Origin: Pseudomonas putida
GTDB taxonomy: Bacteria > Pseudomonadota > Gammaproteobacteria > Pseudomonadales > Pseudomonadaceae
Assembly: GCF_003228315.1 (NCBI RefSeq)
Contig: NZ_CP029693.1
Location: forward strand, 4,205,501-4,269,500
DNA length: 64,000 nt
Direction: 5' to 3'
Under the pieces are notes generated by a model. It saw only the letters and a list, made by a program, of their open reading frames with translations. It did not search any database and was not told the DNA's origin. The position numbers and the translations under genes were made by a program. This document shows, piece after piece, positions 51,942 through 60,946 of this stretch; positions within the stretch are counted from its first letter, which is position 1, and each line of letters starts with the position of its first letter.

Positions 51942-53900
51942 ATGCAAGTCGATCTCGAAGTGGAGGAGACGCAGGTAGCCGAGCTGCCGCGTTTTCAGCA
52001 GGCAGTTTTTCAAGGGCGGCGATTGCGTCAGCTCGCGATTGGCTGCGGTGTTTTAGTGAGCATGGGGCTGGTGCTGGGATTTTTTGTCGGGTTGTTTGCG
52101 CCGCAATCCCTTTGGCCTGCCTTACTGTTCAATCAAAGCGCTGCCTTGCTGGTGGTGATGGCTGGCCTGCAATCGGCTTGGTTTGTGGCCCGATGGCGTG
52201 TGCGGGCCATGAGTCCGGAAGAGCCCCAGACGGTAGTCCAGGAGATGGAAAGCCCGTCGGGTTGGTATGAGCGACTGCTGGACCGCATTGGGCAGCGTTG
52301 GCTCAACCTGCTCCGGCAGATCGGCGCGCCAACGCTGTGGCTCGGCGGGTGGGCGTTGCTGACACTGTATTGCGTTGTGCAGGTGTGGAACCTCGGCTTG
52401 CCGCCCGCCGCGCTCGGATTGTCGGCCACCGTCGGCGCAGCCCTGGCATTGCTGCTGGCGTTCGGCTTGCTGGTGCTGGAGCGCCACCTGGCTCAGGAAA
52501 ACCCGGCTCAATGGCCAGAAGCTAGCGCCTTGGCGCAGCTGGTTCGCGTGTCGATCATCAGCCTGGTGCTGGGCGCGTTGTGCCTGTTGTTTGCCAGTGA
52601 GAATGCGGTCTGGCCCATGCGCCTCGCGGTAGTGATCGGCGTGCTGCCGGGATTGGTCGCCGCTGAGCTGTTGCTGCGTGCGGTGTTGTCGTTGTTCAGC
52701 CCTCGCCGTGAACAGCTTGAACCAACGCTACTCGCGCGCAGTTTTGTCGCGGACATGCTGCGCTGGCCACCACAGCCGCTGTTGGCGTTGCAGCATGAAT
52801 TGCACAACCGCTTCGGCATCGACCTGCGACAAATCTGGGCTTTCACTTACATGCGTCGCGCGTTTTTGCCGGTGCTGGCGGTGGTGGCCGTGGTCGGTTG
52901 GGCACTGACCGGTATTCACGAAATACCGCTGCAAGGGCGGGGCATTTATGAACGTTTCGGCAAACCGGCGACGGTGTTCGGCCCCGGTTTGCATGCCGGT
53001 TTGCCTTGGCCGCTGGGCCGGGTGCTGAGTGTCGAGAATGGCGTGGTGCATGAGCTGGCCACCAGTGTCGGCGAAACGCCGGCCCCGGTTCAGGCGGATC
53101 CCGCCGAAGGTCCACCGCCGATTACCGCCAATCGGTTGTGGGACGCCAGCCATGTGAATGACAAATCCCAGGTGATCGCCAGCAGCCGGGGCGATCAGCA
53201 GAGCTTTCAGATTGTGAACATGGACGTGCGCTTTGTTTATCGCATCGGCCTGAGCGATGAGGCGGCGCTGGCGGCAACCTACAACAGTGCGGATGTACCG
53301 ACGCTGATCCGCAGTACCGCCAGTCGTATCCTGGTTCACGATTTCGCCTCGCGCACGCTGGACGGTTTGCTCGGTGAAGATCGGGTGGGACTTGCCCAGG
53401 AGATCGGTCGTGCGGTGCAGGCAGACTTGGAAAAACTCGACAGCGGTGTGGAAATTCTCGCCACCGTGGTCGAGGCAATTCATCCACCGGCCGGTGCGGC
53501 GAATGCCTATCACGGTGTGCAAGCTGCACAGATCGGTGCCCAGGCGTTGATCGCCCGGGAGCGTGGCGCCGCCACCGAAGCCACCAATCAGGCGCAGTTG
53601 CAGGCCAGCATCGCCCGCGATCAAGCCACCGCCAGCGCCCGTGAAATCAATGCGGGTGCACAAGCCGCCGATCTCAAGTTCAGCGCCGAGCAGAAGGCTT
53701 ACGCCAGCGCCGGGCAGGCCTTTGTGCTGGAGCAATACCTCGGTCAACTGTCCCAGGGTTTGGCCAACGCCAAGTTGCTGGTGCTCGATCACCGCCTGGG
53801 CGGTAGCAGCAATGCACCGACCATCGACCTCAGAACGTTCACGTTGCCGGCTGACCCTGCGTCGCCGCGCAAGGCCGCTCAGCCAGGAGCTTCCAATTGA
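51942..53900 (+). CDS. polytopic SPFH-domain protein (HflK-like), first of three
   Basis: The protein (652 residues from ATG 51942) has six to seven membrane helices in its first 330 residues (for example LAIGCGVLVSMGLVLGFFVG, ALALLLAFGLLVL, LAVVAVVGWALTGI). An SPFH/Band-7 domain starts near RGIYERFGKPATVFGPGLH, and an Ala-rich coiled coil follows (about 520-620). HflK/HflC proteins modulate the FtsH protease, but they normally have one membrane helix. The polytopic head is unusual. An alternative ATG at 51915 would add nine residues. The stop overlaps the next gene. No ftsH is nearby. Confidence 0.82.
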   Translation: MQVDLEVEETQVAELPRFQQAVFQGRRLRQLAIGCGVLVSMGLVLGFFVGLFAPQSLWPALLFNQSAALLVVMAGLQSAWFVARWRVRAMSPEEPQTVVQEMESPSGWYERLLDRIGQRWLNLLRQIGAPTLWLGGWALLTLYCVVQVWNLGLPPAALGLSATVGAALALLLAFGLLVLERHLAQENPAQWPEASALAQLVRVSIISLVLGALCLLFASENAVWPMRLAVVIGVLPGLVAAELLLRAVLSLFSPRREQLEPTLLARSFVADMLRWPPQPLLALQHELHNRFGIDLRQIWAFTYMRRAFLPVLAVVAVVGWALTGIHEIPLQGRGIYERFGKPATVFGPGLHAGLPWPLGRVLSVENGVVHELATSVGETPAPVQADPAEGPPPITANRLWDASHVNDKSQVIASSRGDQQSFQIVNMDVRFVYRIGLSDEAALAATYNSADVPTLIRSTASRILVHDFASRTLDGLLGEDRVGLAQEIGRAVQADLEKLDSGVEILATVVEAIHPPAGAANAYHGVQAAQIGAQALIARERGAATEATNQAQLQASIARDQATASAREINAGAQAADLKFSAEQKAYASAGQAFVLEQYLGQLSQGLANAKLLVLDHRLGGSSNAPTIDLRTFTLPADPASPRKAAQPGASN

Positions 53901-54949
53901 GCCAGTCGCACACTCACGACCACGATCACGATGACCACAGTGGCCATGATCACGGCCATGGCGGGCATCACCACCACGGACATCACCACCATCACCATCA
54001 CGGCGATCCTCAGGAGGCGGGACCCTTCCCGTGGCGACGCATGGGGTGGGCGGCATTGCTGGTGGCATTCGCCGTGGCTGCTGCAAGCCTGGTGCAGGTG
54101 AGGTCGGGGGAGGCGACCGTGATCACGCGTTTCGGCAATCCGTCGCGGGTGCTGCTTGAGCCGGGTCTTGGCTGGCGCTTGCCAGCGCCGTTCGAGGCGG
54201 CGATTCCGGTTGATCTGCGACTGCGCACCACCTCCAGCGGACTGCAGGATGTCGGCACGCGGGACGGCTTGCGCATCATCGTTCAGGCCTATGTGGCCTG
54301 GCAGGTTCAGGGCGATCCGGACAACGTGCAGCGCTTCATGCGCGCCGTGCAGAATCAGCCGGACGAAGCCGCGCGGCAGATTCGTACTTTTGTCGGCTCT
54401 GCGCTGGAAACCACGGCCAGCAGTTTCGACCTGGCCAATCTGGTGAACACCGATGCCAGCCAGGTGCGCATTGCCGATTTCGAAGCGCAATTGCGCCAGC
54501 AAATAGATCAGCAGTTGCTGACCACCTATGGTGTGCGTGTGTTGCAGGTTGGCATCGAGCGTCTGACCTTGCCATCGGTGACCCTCACGGCAACGGTCGA
54601 TCGCATGCGCGCGGAGCGTGAAACCATCGCCACCGAACGCACTGCCATCGGCAAGCGCGAGGCGGCGCAAATCCGTTCGGCTGCCGAGCGCGACGCGCGG
54701 ATCGTACAGGCCGATGCCTCGGTGAAAGCCGCTGAGATCGAAGCGCAATCCCGGGTGGAAGCGGCGCAAATCTACGGCCGCGCCTACGCCGGTTCACCGC
54801 AGCTGTATAACTTGCTGCGCTCGCTCGACACCCTCGGCACGGTGGTCACACCGGGAACGAAACTGATTCTGCGTACCGATGCGGCGCCGTTCCGTGTGCT
54901 GGTGGATGGCCCGCCGAGCCTCGACAACAAAACCGGATCGCAACCATGA
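53897..54949 (+). CDS. SPFH-domain protein with histidine-rich head (HflC-like)
   Basis: The 350-residue protein starts with a remarkable cytoplasmic stretch containing 19 histidines between residues 5 and 35, interspersed with Asp and Gly. A membrane helix follows (about 50-67), then an SPFH domain (TVITRFGNPSRVLLEPGLGW through LRLPSV-type end) and a coiled coil. His-rich segments commonly bind Zn, Ni or Cu, so it may buffer or sense metal for the adjacent ATPase. The start is a TTG at 53897 overlapping the previous stop by 4 bp, giving MSQSHTHDHD. The next gene overlaps by 4 bp. Confidence 0.85.
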   Translation: MSQSHTHDHDHDDHSGHDHGHGGHHHHGHHHHHHHGDPQEAGPFPWRRMGWAALLVAFAVAAASLVQVRSGEATVITRFGNPSRVLLEPGLGWRLPAPFEAAIPVDLRLRTTSSGLQDVGTRDGLRIIVQAYVAWQVQGDPDNVQRFMRAVQNQPDEAARQIRTFVGSALETTASSFDLANLVNTDASQVRIADFEAQLRQQIDQQLLTTYGVRVLQVGIERLTLPSVTLTATVDRMRAERETIATERTAIGKREAAQIRSAAERDARIVQADASVKAAEIEAQSRVEAAQIYGRAYAGSPQLYNLLRSLDTLGTVVTPGTKLILRTDAAPFRVLVDGPPSLDNKTGSQP

Positions 54950-56004
54950 GTTGGGTTCCACGTGGAACACATGAGTTGAGCAGCCCGTGGATTCAAGCCG
55001 GGCGCCTGGCCTTTTTTGCTTTGTACGCGGTGACGGCCCTGGCCGCATTGGCATGGGCGTTCTCCAATGTGCGGCAGATCGATCCGCAGGATCGTGCGGT
55101 GGTTCTGCACTTTGGTGCGCTGGATCGCATCCAGAATGCCGGCCTGTTGTTGGCTTGGCCGCGGCCCTTTGAACAGGTCATCTTGCTACCGGCTGCGGAG
55201 CGGGTGATTGAGCGTCGCGTGGAAAATCTGCTGCGCAGTGACGCGGCACTGCAAGCCGATCGAGTGGTCAGTTTCGCCACGCCGATCAGTGATGCGCTGG
55301 CAGGCTCAGGGTATCTACTGACCGGGGATGCCGGCGTGGTGCAATTGGATGTGCGGGTGTTTTACAAAGTGACTGATCCCTATGCCTTCGTGCTGCAAGG
55401 TGAACATGTGTTGCCGGCACTGGATCGACTTGTCACGCGAAGCACCGTGGCGCTGACGGCGGCACGGGATCTGGACACCATTCTGGTGGCGCGACCGGAA
55501 CTGATTGGTGCGGACAATCAGGCGGCGGAAAGGCGTGAACGTCTTCGCGGTGATCTGGTGCGGGGCATCAATCAACGTCTCGCCGAACTGGCCGCAACGG
55601 GGCAGGGACTGGGCATCGAAGTGGCGCGGGTGGATGTGCAGTCGAGTTTGCCCAGCCCGGCGGTGAATGCCTTCAACGCGGTGCTGACAGCCAGTCAGCA
55701 AGCCGATAAAGCCGTGGCCAACGCGCGCACGGAGGCTGAGAAATTGACCCAGTCTGCCAACGAGCAAGCGGATCGAACGCTGCAAGTCGCCCATGCCCAG
55801 GCCAGTGAACGATTGGCCAAAGCTTCCGCCGATACCGCCACGGTGTTGAGTCTGGCGAAGGCGCAACAACAGGGGACCGACCCGCAGATGCTGCTGCGAA
55901 TCTACCGCGAACGGATGCCGAAAATTCTCGGACAGGCCGGTTCGGTAACCACTGTCGATCCCAAAGACGATTCCCGCCTGATCATTCAGGGAGCTGCACA
56001 ATGA
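54946..56004 (+). CDS. SPFH-domain protein (HflK-like), third
   Basis: The 352-residue protein has one N-terminal membrane helix (about 20-40), an SPFH domain beginning with QIDPQDRAVVLHFGALDRI, and a C-terminal Ala/Gln-rich coiled coil (AEKLTQSANEQADRTLQVAHAQ shortened here to its ends). The ATG at 54946 overlaps the previous stop, and its fourth to eighth codons (VPRGT) are made by a parS site. HflK/C-type pairing with the preceding HflC-like protein is inferred. Confidence 0.83.
   Translation: MSWVPRGTHELSSPWIQAGRLAFFALYAVTALAALAWAFSNVRQIDPQDRAVVLHFGALDRIQNAGLLLAWPRPFEQVILLPAAERVIERRVENLLRSDAALQADRVVSFATPISDALAGSGYLLTGDAGVVQLDVRVFYKVTDPYAFVLQGEHVLPALDRLVTRSTVALTAARDLDTILVARPELIGADNQAAERRERLRGDLVRGINQRLAELAATGQGLGIEVARVDVQSSLPSPAVNAFNAVLTASQQADKAVANARTEAEKLTQSANEQADRTLQVAHAQASERLAKASADTATVLSLAKAQQQGTDPQMLLRIYRERMPKILGQAGSVTTVDPKDDSRLIIQGAAQ
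54954..54969. other. parS site (15 of 16) at the start of the third SPFH gene
   Basis: GGTTCCACGTGGAACA differs at base one and begins 8 bp after the A of the start codon. Confidence 0.9.
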
Positions 56005-57899
56005 CCGCGCAAACCGCCGCTGCACCGAGCCTGTTGTCCTCGGCTGAACAACGCAGCGCCGCCCGCCAATTGACCCTGGCCATGCTCGCACTCGGCTTGC
56101 TCGCACTCGGTCTTGTCTGGCGCTGGCTGGCGCCTGAGCAGTACGGCGTCAGCCAGTTGCTGTTGGGTTTTGCTTCTGTGCTGGTGGCCGTGCCGGTGAT
56201 GCGTTCGGCCTGGTACAGCCTGCGTTATCCCAGCCTGCATGGCATCACCGATCAGTTGATCGCCCTGGCCATGCTCGGTGCCTGGGCAACCGGTGACCTG
56301 CTGACGGCGGCCTTGCTGCCGATCATCATGATCTTCGGCCACGTACTGGAAGAGCGCAGTGTCATCGGTTCACAGGAAGCCATTCACGCCCTCGGCAAAC
56401 TGACGCGCAGCCACGCACGTTTGATTCAAGCCGATGGCTCCATCGTCGAAGTCGATAACGGCAAGCTCAAGGCCGGGGATCAGGTGGAGGTGCGGGCCGG
56501 GGATCGGGTGCCGGCCGATGGTCTGGTGTTGTCCGGCCAGGCGAGTCTCGACACCGCTTCCATCACCGGTGAATCGGTGCCCATCGAAGCAGGCGCCGGG
56601 ATGCAGGTGTTCGGTGGTGCGATCAATCTCGATGGCCTACTGCACATCGAAGTGACCCGCACCGGGCGCGAATCAACCCTCGGCAAGGTCATTGCACTGA
56701 TGCAAAACGCCGAGCGTTCCAAGCCGCCGATCACCCGGTTACTGGAGCGTTATGCCGGCAGCTACATGGTGCTGGTGTTGCTGTTGGCCGCGGTGACCTG
56801 GTTCATCACCAACAACGCCCAGGCGATGCTTGCGGTGTTGGTGGCAGCCTGTCCGTGTGCATTGGTGTTGTCGGCGCCGGCAACGGCGATTGCCGGCGTG
56901 GCGGTCGCCGCGCGCCACGGGATCCTGATCCGCAGCTCTGCGTTCCTGGAGGAACTGGCCGATCTCACTTCGCTGGTGGTCGACAAGACCGGGACCCTGA
57001 CCTACGGCACCTTGCGCCTGCAAACCGTCGACAGTCCTTTGGACGATCATTCGCCAGTCCTCAGGCTTGCCGCCAGCCTCGGTTCGGCCAGCAGTCATCC
57101 GGTCAGTCGAGCGCTAGCCGGCCTGGTGACCCAAGACCACTTCCTGTTGATGAGCGATGTTCGTGAGCATCAGGGCCTGGGTGTGGTGGCCATGACCGAA
57201 CAGGGCGAGGCGGCACTCGGACGACCTGAGTTGTTCGCCCAATTGCAGATTCCGACCTCGGCAGTTCCCGAGCACGATGGCCCGATTGCAGGGCTGGCGC
57301 TCAACGGTGAATTCCTCGCCTGGCTGCTGTTGGCCGATAGCGTCAAACCCGAAGCGAAATTCGCCCTCAATGAACTGCGCGACCTTGGCCTGGGTCGGCA
57401 ATTGCTGCTCACCGGTGACCGCAAGAGCGTTGCGCACGCGCTCGCCCGTGATATCGGCATCAGCGATGTCGAGGCGCAGGCCCTGCCTGAAGACAAGCTC
57501 AATCGCGTGCTGAAAGAAATTGGTAACGGTTTCCGGCCTATGGTGGTGGGGGATGGCATCAACGATTCACTGGCCCTGAAGGCGGGTGTGGTGGGCGTGG
57601 CGATGGGCGCGGGTGGCGCGGACATTGCTCTGGCGTCGGCAGATGTGGTGCTGATCGGCAGCGATTTGCGCCGGCTTGGAACCTGCGTGCGCTTGAGTCG
57701 TCAGTGCCGCCGCACATTGCAGGTCAACGTGATCATCGGTCTGGGCTGGACCCTGGCGATTGTTGCCTTCGCTGCGTTTGGCTGGCTGGGCGCAGCGGGG
57801 GCGATGATCGCTGCCGTGTTGCACAACCTCAGCACCTTGCTGGTGCTGGGTAACGCCGGTCGCCTGCTGCGCTTTCAGGAGCCGCTGCTCAAACTGTAG
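56001..57899 (+). CDS. P1B-type heavy-metal ATPase, HmtA-like
   Basis: The 632-residue membrane pump has actuator TGES (189-192), the metal-binding CPC (284-286) in membrane helix 6, phosphorylated D328 in DKTGTLT, H366 in the P1B-specific SSHP, and GDGIND (517-522). There is no N-terminal heavy-metal-binding domain. The last membrane region has HNLST (608-612) where exporters of the ZntA type have a conserved Asp, so metal specificity is open. It resembles P. aeruginosa HmtA (PA2435), described as a Cu/Zn importer. It overlaps the third SPFH gene by 4 bp. Its stop codon lies in a REP unit. Confidence 0.88.
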   Translation: MTAQTAAAPSLLSSAEQRSAARQLTLAMLALGLLALGLVWRWLAPEQYGVSQLLLGFASVLVAVPVMRSAWYSLRYPSLHGITDQLIALAMLGAWATGDLLTAALLPIIMIFGHVLEERSVIGSQEAIHALGKLTRSHARLIQADGSIVEVDNGKLKAGDQVEVRAGDRVPADGLVLSGQASLDTASITGESVPIEAGAGMQVFGGAINLDGLLHIEVTRTGRESTLGKVIALMQNAERSKPPITRLLERYAGSYMVLVLLLAAVTWFITNNAQAMLAVLVAACPCALVLSAPATAIAGVAVAARHGILIRSSAFLEELADLTSLVVDKTGTLTYGTLRLQTVDSPLDDHSPVLRLAASLGSASSHPVSRALAGLVTQDHFLLMSDVREHQGLGVVAMTEQGEAALGRPELFAQLQIPTSAVPEHDGPIAGLALNGEFLAWLLLADSVKPEAKFALNELRDLGLGRQLLLTGDRKSVAHALARDIGISDVEAQALPEDKLNRVLKEIGNGFRPMVVGDGINDSLALKAGVVGVAMGAGGADIALASADVVLIGSDLRRLGTCVRLSRQCRRTLQVNVIIGLGWTLAIVAFAAFGWLGAAGAMIAAVLHNLSTLLVLGNAGRLLRFQEPLLKL

Positions 57900-57997
57900 G
57901 AGCGAGCATGCTCGCGATGGTCGTTAACGATGACGCGTGTGTTCTGGGTGAACGCGGCGCTCTTTAGTCCATCGCGAGCAGGCTCGCTCCTACAGGT
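57894..57997. repeat. REP-type inverted repeat pair overlapping a stop codon
   Basis: CTGTAGGAGCGAGCATGCTCGCGATGG starts inside the ATPase gene, whose TAG stop (57897-57899) is part of the REP text. The facing copy ends near 57997. The remaining gap to 58179 is AT-rich and contains the cfa leader. Confidence 0.8.
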
Positions 57998-58101
57998 TGG
58001 GTGGGTGAAGGTTTATAGAACTGTGGGGTGAATTCGCAGTCACTAGGGATATAGCAGTCATTTCCGTGGATTTTTTGCTTTTTTTGGATCATAGGAAACG
58101 G

Positions 58102-58110
58102 CTATAAAAT
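58102..58110 (+). promoter_or_regulatory. candidate -10 region of the cyclopropane synthase gene
   Basis: CTATAAAAT lies 70 bp before the start codon in AT-rich DNA and resembles an RpoS-type extended -10. cfa genes in Pseudomonas are stationary-phase induced, which fits; no -35 is claimed. Confidence 0.35.
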
Positions 58111-58179
58111 CGATAGCCAGCTATTTTTCAATGATGGTCTAACCTCTCAGGCAGACGTCTGAAACAAGGGGGATTATCC

Positions 58180-59367
58180 ATGCTCGCGCAACTTCCACCG
58201 GCCTTACAGAATCTGCAGTTACCGCTACGCCTGCGACTCTGGGACGGCCATGAATTCAATCTGGGGCCGACGCCCAGCGTCACGATTGTGGTCAAGGACC
58301 CGCAAATGGTCACCCAGTTCACGCATCCCAGCCTCGATGCGCTAGGCGCGGCGTTCGTCGAAGGCAAGCTGGAACTCGAAGGTTCCATCAGTGATGTGAT
58401 CCGCGTCTGTGATGAGTGGAGTCAGGCACTGTTGGAAGAAGACGAGGGTGGAGAGACCATCCGCACTGCCCACGACAAGGAAACCGACGCCAAGGCGATT
58501 TCCTATCACTACGACCTTTCCAACGATTTTTATCAGCTGTGGCTCGACAGCGACATGGCCTATTCCTGCGCCTATTTCGAGACCGGCAGTGAAACCCTGG
58601 AGCAGGCCCAGCAAGCCAAGTTCCGCCATCTGTGTCGCAAATTGCGCCTGCAACCTGGGGAGTATTTGCTGGATGTCGGCTGTGGCTGGGGTGGGCTGTC
58701 GAGGTATGCGGCGCGTGAATTTGGTGCCCGGGTTTTCGGTATCACCCTCAGTAAGGAACAACTGGCGCTGGCGCGGCAGCGGGTGAAAGAAGAAGGCCTG
58801 GAGGACTTGGTCGAACTGCAACTGCTCGACTACCGCGACCTGCCGCAGGACGGTCGTTTCGACAAGGTGGTGAGTGTCGGCATGTTCGAACACGTCGGCC
58901 ACGCGAACCTGGCGCAGTACTGCAAAACCTTGTTCGGTGCGGTGAAAGAGGGCGGCCTGGTGATGAACCACGGGATTACCGCCAAGCATACGGATGGCCG
59001 GCCAGTGGGACGCGGCGCCGGGGACTTCATCGAGAAGTACGTGTTCCCCAACGGCGAGTTGCCGCACCTGTCGATGATTTCCGCCGAGATCAGCGAAGCG
59101 GGGCTTGAGATTGTCGACGTTGAAAGCCTGCGCCTGCATTACGCCCGCACGCTGGATCACTGGAGCGAACGCCTGGAGGACAATCTTGAGGCGGCCGCGA
59201 AACTGGTGCCGGAACAAGCGCTGCGGATCTGGCGGTTGTATCTGGCAGGGTGCGCCTACGCGTTCGCCAGGGGCTGGATCAACCTGCACCAGATCCTGGC
59301 GGTCAAGGCACACGCCGATGGCAGTCATGAACTGCCATGGACGCGGGACGACATCTACAACCCCTAG
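58180..59367 (+). CDS. cfa: cyclopropane-fatty-acyl-phospholipid synthase
   Basis: Cfa methylenates cis double bonds of membrane phospholipid acyl chains using S-adenosylmethionine, usually on entry to stationary phase. The 395-residue protein has a lipid-binding N-terminal domain, the SAM loop LDVGCGWGGLSRYAA, and the conserved YDLSNDFYQLWLD and FEHVGHANL segments. The length is typical of the Pseudomonas enzyme. It faces the cardiolipin synthase gene tail to tail with 7 bp between. Confidence 0.95.
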   Translation: MLAQLPPALQNLQLPLRLRLWDGHEFNLGPTPSVTIVVKDPQMVTQFTHPSLDALGAAFVEGKLELEGSISDVIRVCDEWSQALLEEDEGGETIRTAHDKETDAKAISYHYDLSNDFYQLWLDSDMAYSCAYFETGSETLEQAQQAKFRHLCRKLRLQPGEYLLDVGCGWGGLSRYAAREFGARVFGITLSKEQLALARQRVKEEGLEDLVELQLLDYRDLPQDGRFDKVVSVGMFEHVGHANLAQYCKTLFGAVKEGGLVMNHGITAKHTDGRPVGRGAGDFIEKYVFPNGELPHLSMISAEISEAGLEIVDVESLRLHYARTLDHWSERLEDNLEAAAKLVPEQALRIWRLYLAGCAYAFARGWINLHQILAVKAHADGSHELPWTRDDIYNP

Positions 59368-59374
59368 AATCCCG

Positions 59375-60814
59375 TTAGAGAATCGGTGAGATAAGCCGGG
59401 CGATCCGCATGCCGACCTGTTGCAGTCGGTGGGTCTCCCGGCTTTCTTCCTTGGCGATCTCGTGGGCCTGGGCAAAGTCATCGTTGAGCATCTGTTCCAC
59501 CTTGGCGGCGAACGCGCTGTCGACGGTCAGCAACATCACTTCGAAGTTCAGGCGGAACGAACGGTTGTCCATGTTGGCACTGCCGATCGCGCTGATCTCA
59601 TTGTCGATCAACACCACTTTCTGATGCAGGAACCCGGGTTCGTAGCGGAATACCCGCACCCCGGCGCGCACGGCTTCGAAGGCAAAGAGGCTGGAGGCGG
59701 CGTAAACGATTCGGTGATCGGGACGGGAGGGCAGCAGGATCCGCACATCGACGCCGCGCAAGACGGCCAGGCGCAGGGCAGCGAACACCGCTTCGTCGGG
59801 GATGAAATACGGGCTGGTGATCCACACCCGTTCGGTGGCGGCATGGATTGATTCGACGAAGAACAGCGAGCAGGTCTCATAGGGGTCTGCCGGTCCGCTG
59901 GCGAGTAATTGGCATAGCACACCGTCGTCCGGGTACACCTCCGGCAGGATCAGCGGAGGCAGGGCGCGCGCCGCCCAGAACCAGTCCTCGGCGAACGACT
60001 CCTGCATGCTGGCCACCACCGGGCCGCGGACCTGCACGTGGGTATCGCGCCAGGGTGCCAGGGGCGGTTTCTCGCCCATGTACTCGTCGCCAACGTTGTG
60101 CCCGCCAACGAAGCCGAGAATGCCGTCGACGACGACTATCTTGCGGTGATTGCGGAAGTTGACCTGGAAGCGATTGAGCCAGCCGCTGCGCGTTGCGAAG
60201 GCTTTGACCTCGACACCACCCTCACGCAACGCCTGGACGTAACTGTGGGGCAGGGAGTGGCTGCCGATGCGGTCGTAGAGCAGGTGAATCGCCACGCCTT
60301 GGGCGGCTTTCTCCAGCAGCAGTTTTTGCAGGCGCTGGCCGAGGCGATCGTCGTGAATGATGAAGAACTGAATCAGCACCGCTTCCCTGGCCTGGCTGAT
60401 GGCATTGAAAATCGCATCGAACGTGGCCCGGCCATTGATCAACAGCCGTACTTCGTTGTTGGCCAGGCAAGGCATGCGCCCGAGCTTCGGCATGGCCCGC
60501 AGGGATGCATAAGCGTTGGAGGCGCGGGCGGTGAGTGCTTCCTCCACCCAGGGCCGCCAGTTGAGCTCGGAGACGGCTTTGCGCATCTCTTCGTTGGCCT
60601 GGCGGCGGGCCTTGATGTAGCCGTCGAAGGTGCTGCGGCCGAAGACCAGGTAGGGGATGAGTGTCAGGTAGGGCATGAAGACCAGTGACAGGGCCCATGC
60701 GATCGCGCCCTGGGCGGTTCGTACGGTCAGTACGGCATGGATCGCTGCAATCGTGCCTAGCGAGTGCAGCAATGCGATGGTGTAGCCGAAAATATGGGGT
60801 CCAAAATAATCCAT
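59375..60814 (-). CDS. cls: cardiolipin synthase (phospholipase D family)
   Basis: ClsA-type synthases condense two phosphatidylglycerol molecules into cardiolipin at the inner membrane. The 479-residue protein has two N-terminal membrane helices (about 8-28 and 38-58) and the two HxK(x)4D motifs, HRKIVVVD and HQKVVLID, that form the paired PLD catalytic sites. Length and order are family-typical. It converges on cfa, and is divergent from the DUF3617 gene. Confidence 0.95.
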   Translation of the reverse strand: MDYFGPHIFGYTIALLHSLGTIAAIHAVLTVRTAQGAIAWALSLVFMPYLTLIPYLVFGRSTFDGYIKARRQANEEMRKAVSELNWRPWVEEALTARASNAYASLRAMPKLGRMPCLANNEVRLLINGRATFDAIFNAISQAREAVLIQFFIIHDDRLGQRLQKLLLEKAAQGVAIHLLYDRIGSHSLPHSYVQALREGGVEVKAFATRSGWLNRFQVNFRNHRKIVVVDGILGFVGGHNVGDEYMGEKPPLAPWRDTHVQVRGPVVASMQESFAEDWFWAARALPPLILPEVYPDDGVLCQLLASGPADPYETCSLFFVESIHAATERVWITSPYFIPDEAVFAALRLAVLRGVDVRILLPSRPDHRIVYAASSLFAFEAVRAGVRVFRYEPGFLHQKVVLIDNEISAIGSANMDNRSFRLNFEVMLLTVDSAFAAKVEQMLNDDFAQAHEIAKEESRETHRLQQVGMRIARLISPIL

Positions 60815-60946
60815 GGGGGCAGCCTTGCTCCTGAAGATTCAATGCGTAACAGACCATGTTCCGGGCAGAATGTCGCTATTTAATTGGCCCATGAACCGAA
60901 GCCCGTGGCTGGCGTCTAACGGCCACTACTGATCAGGAGTTACACG

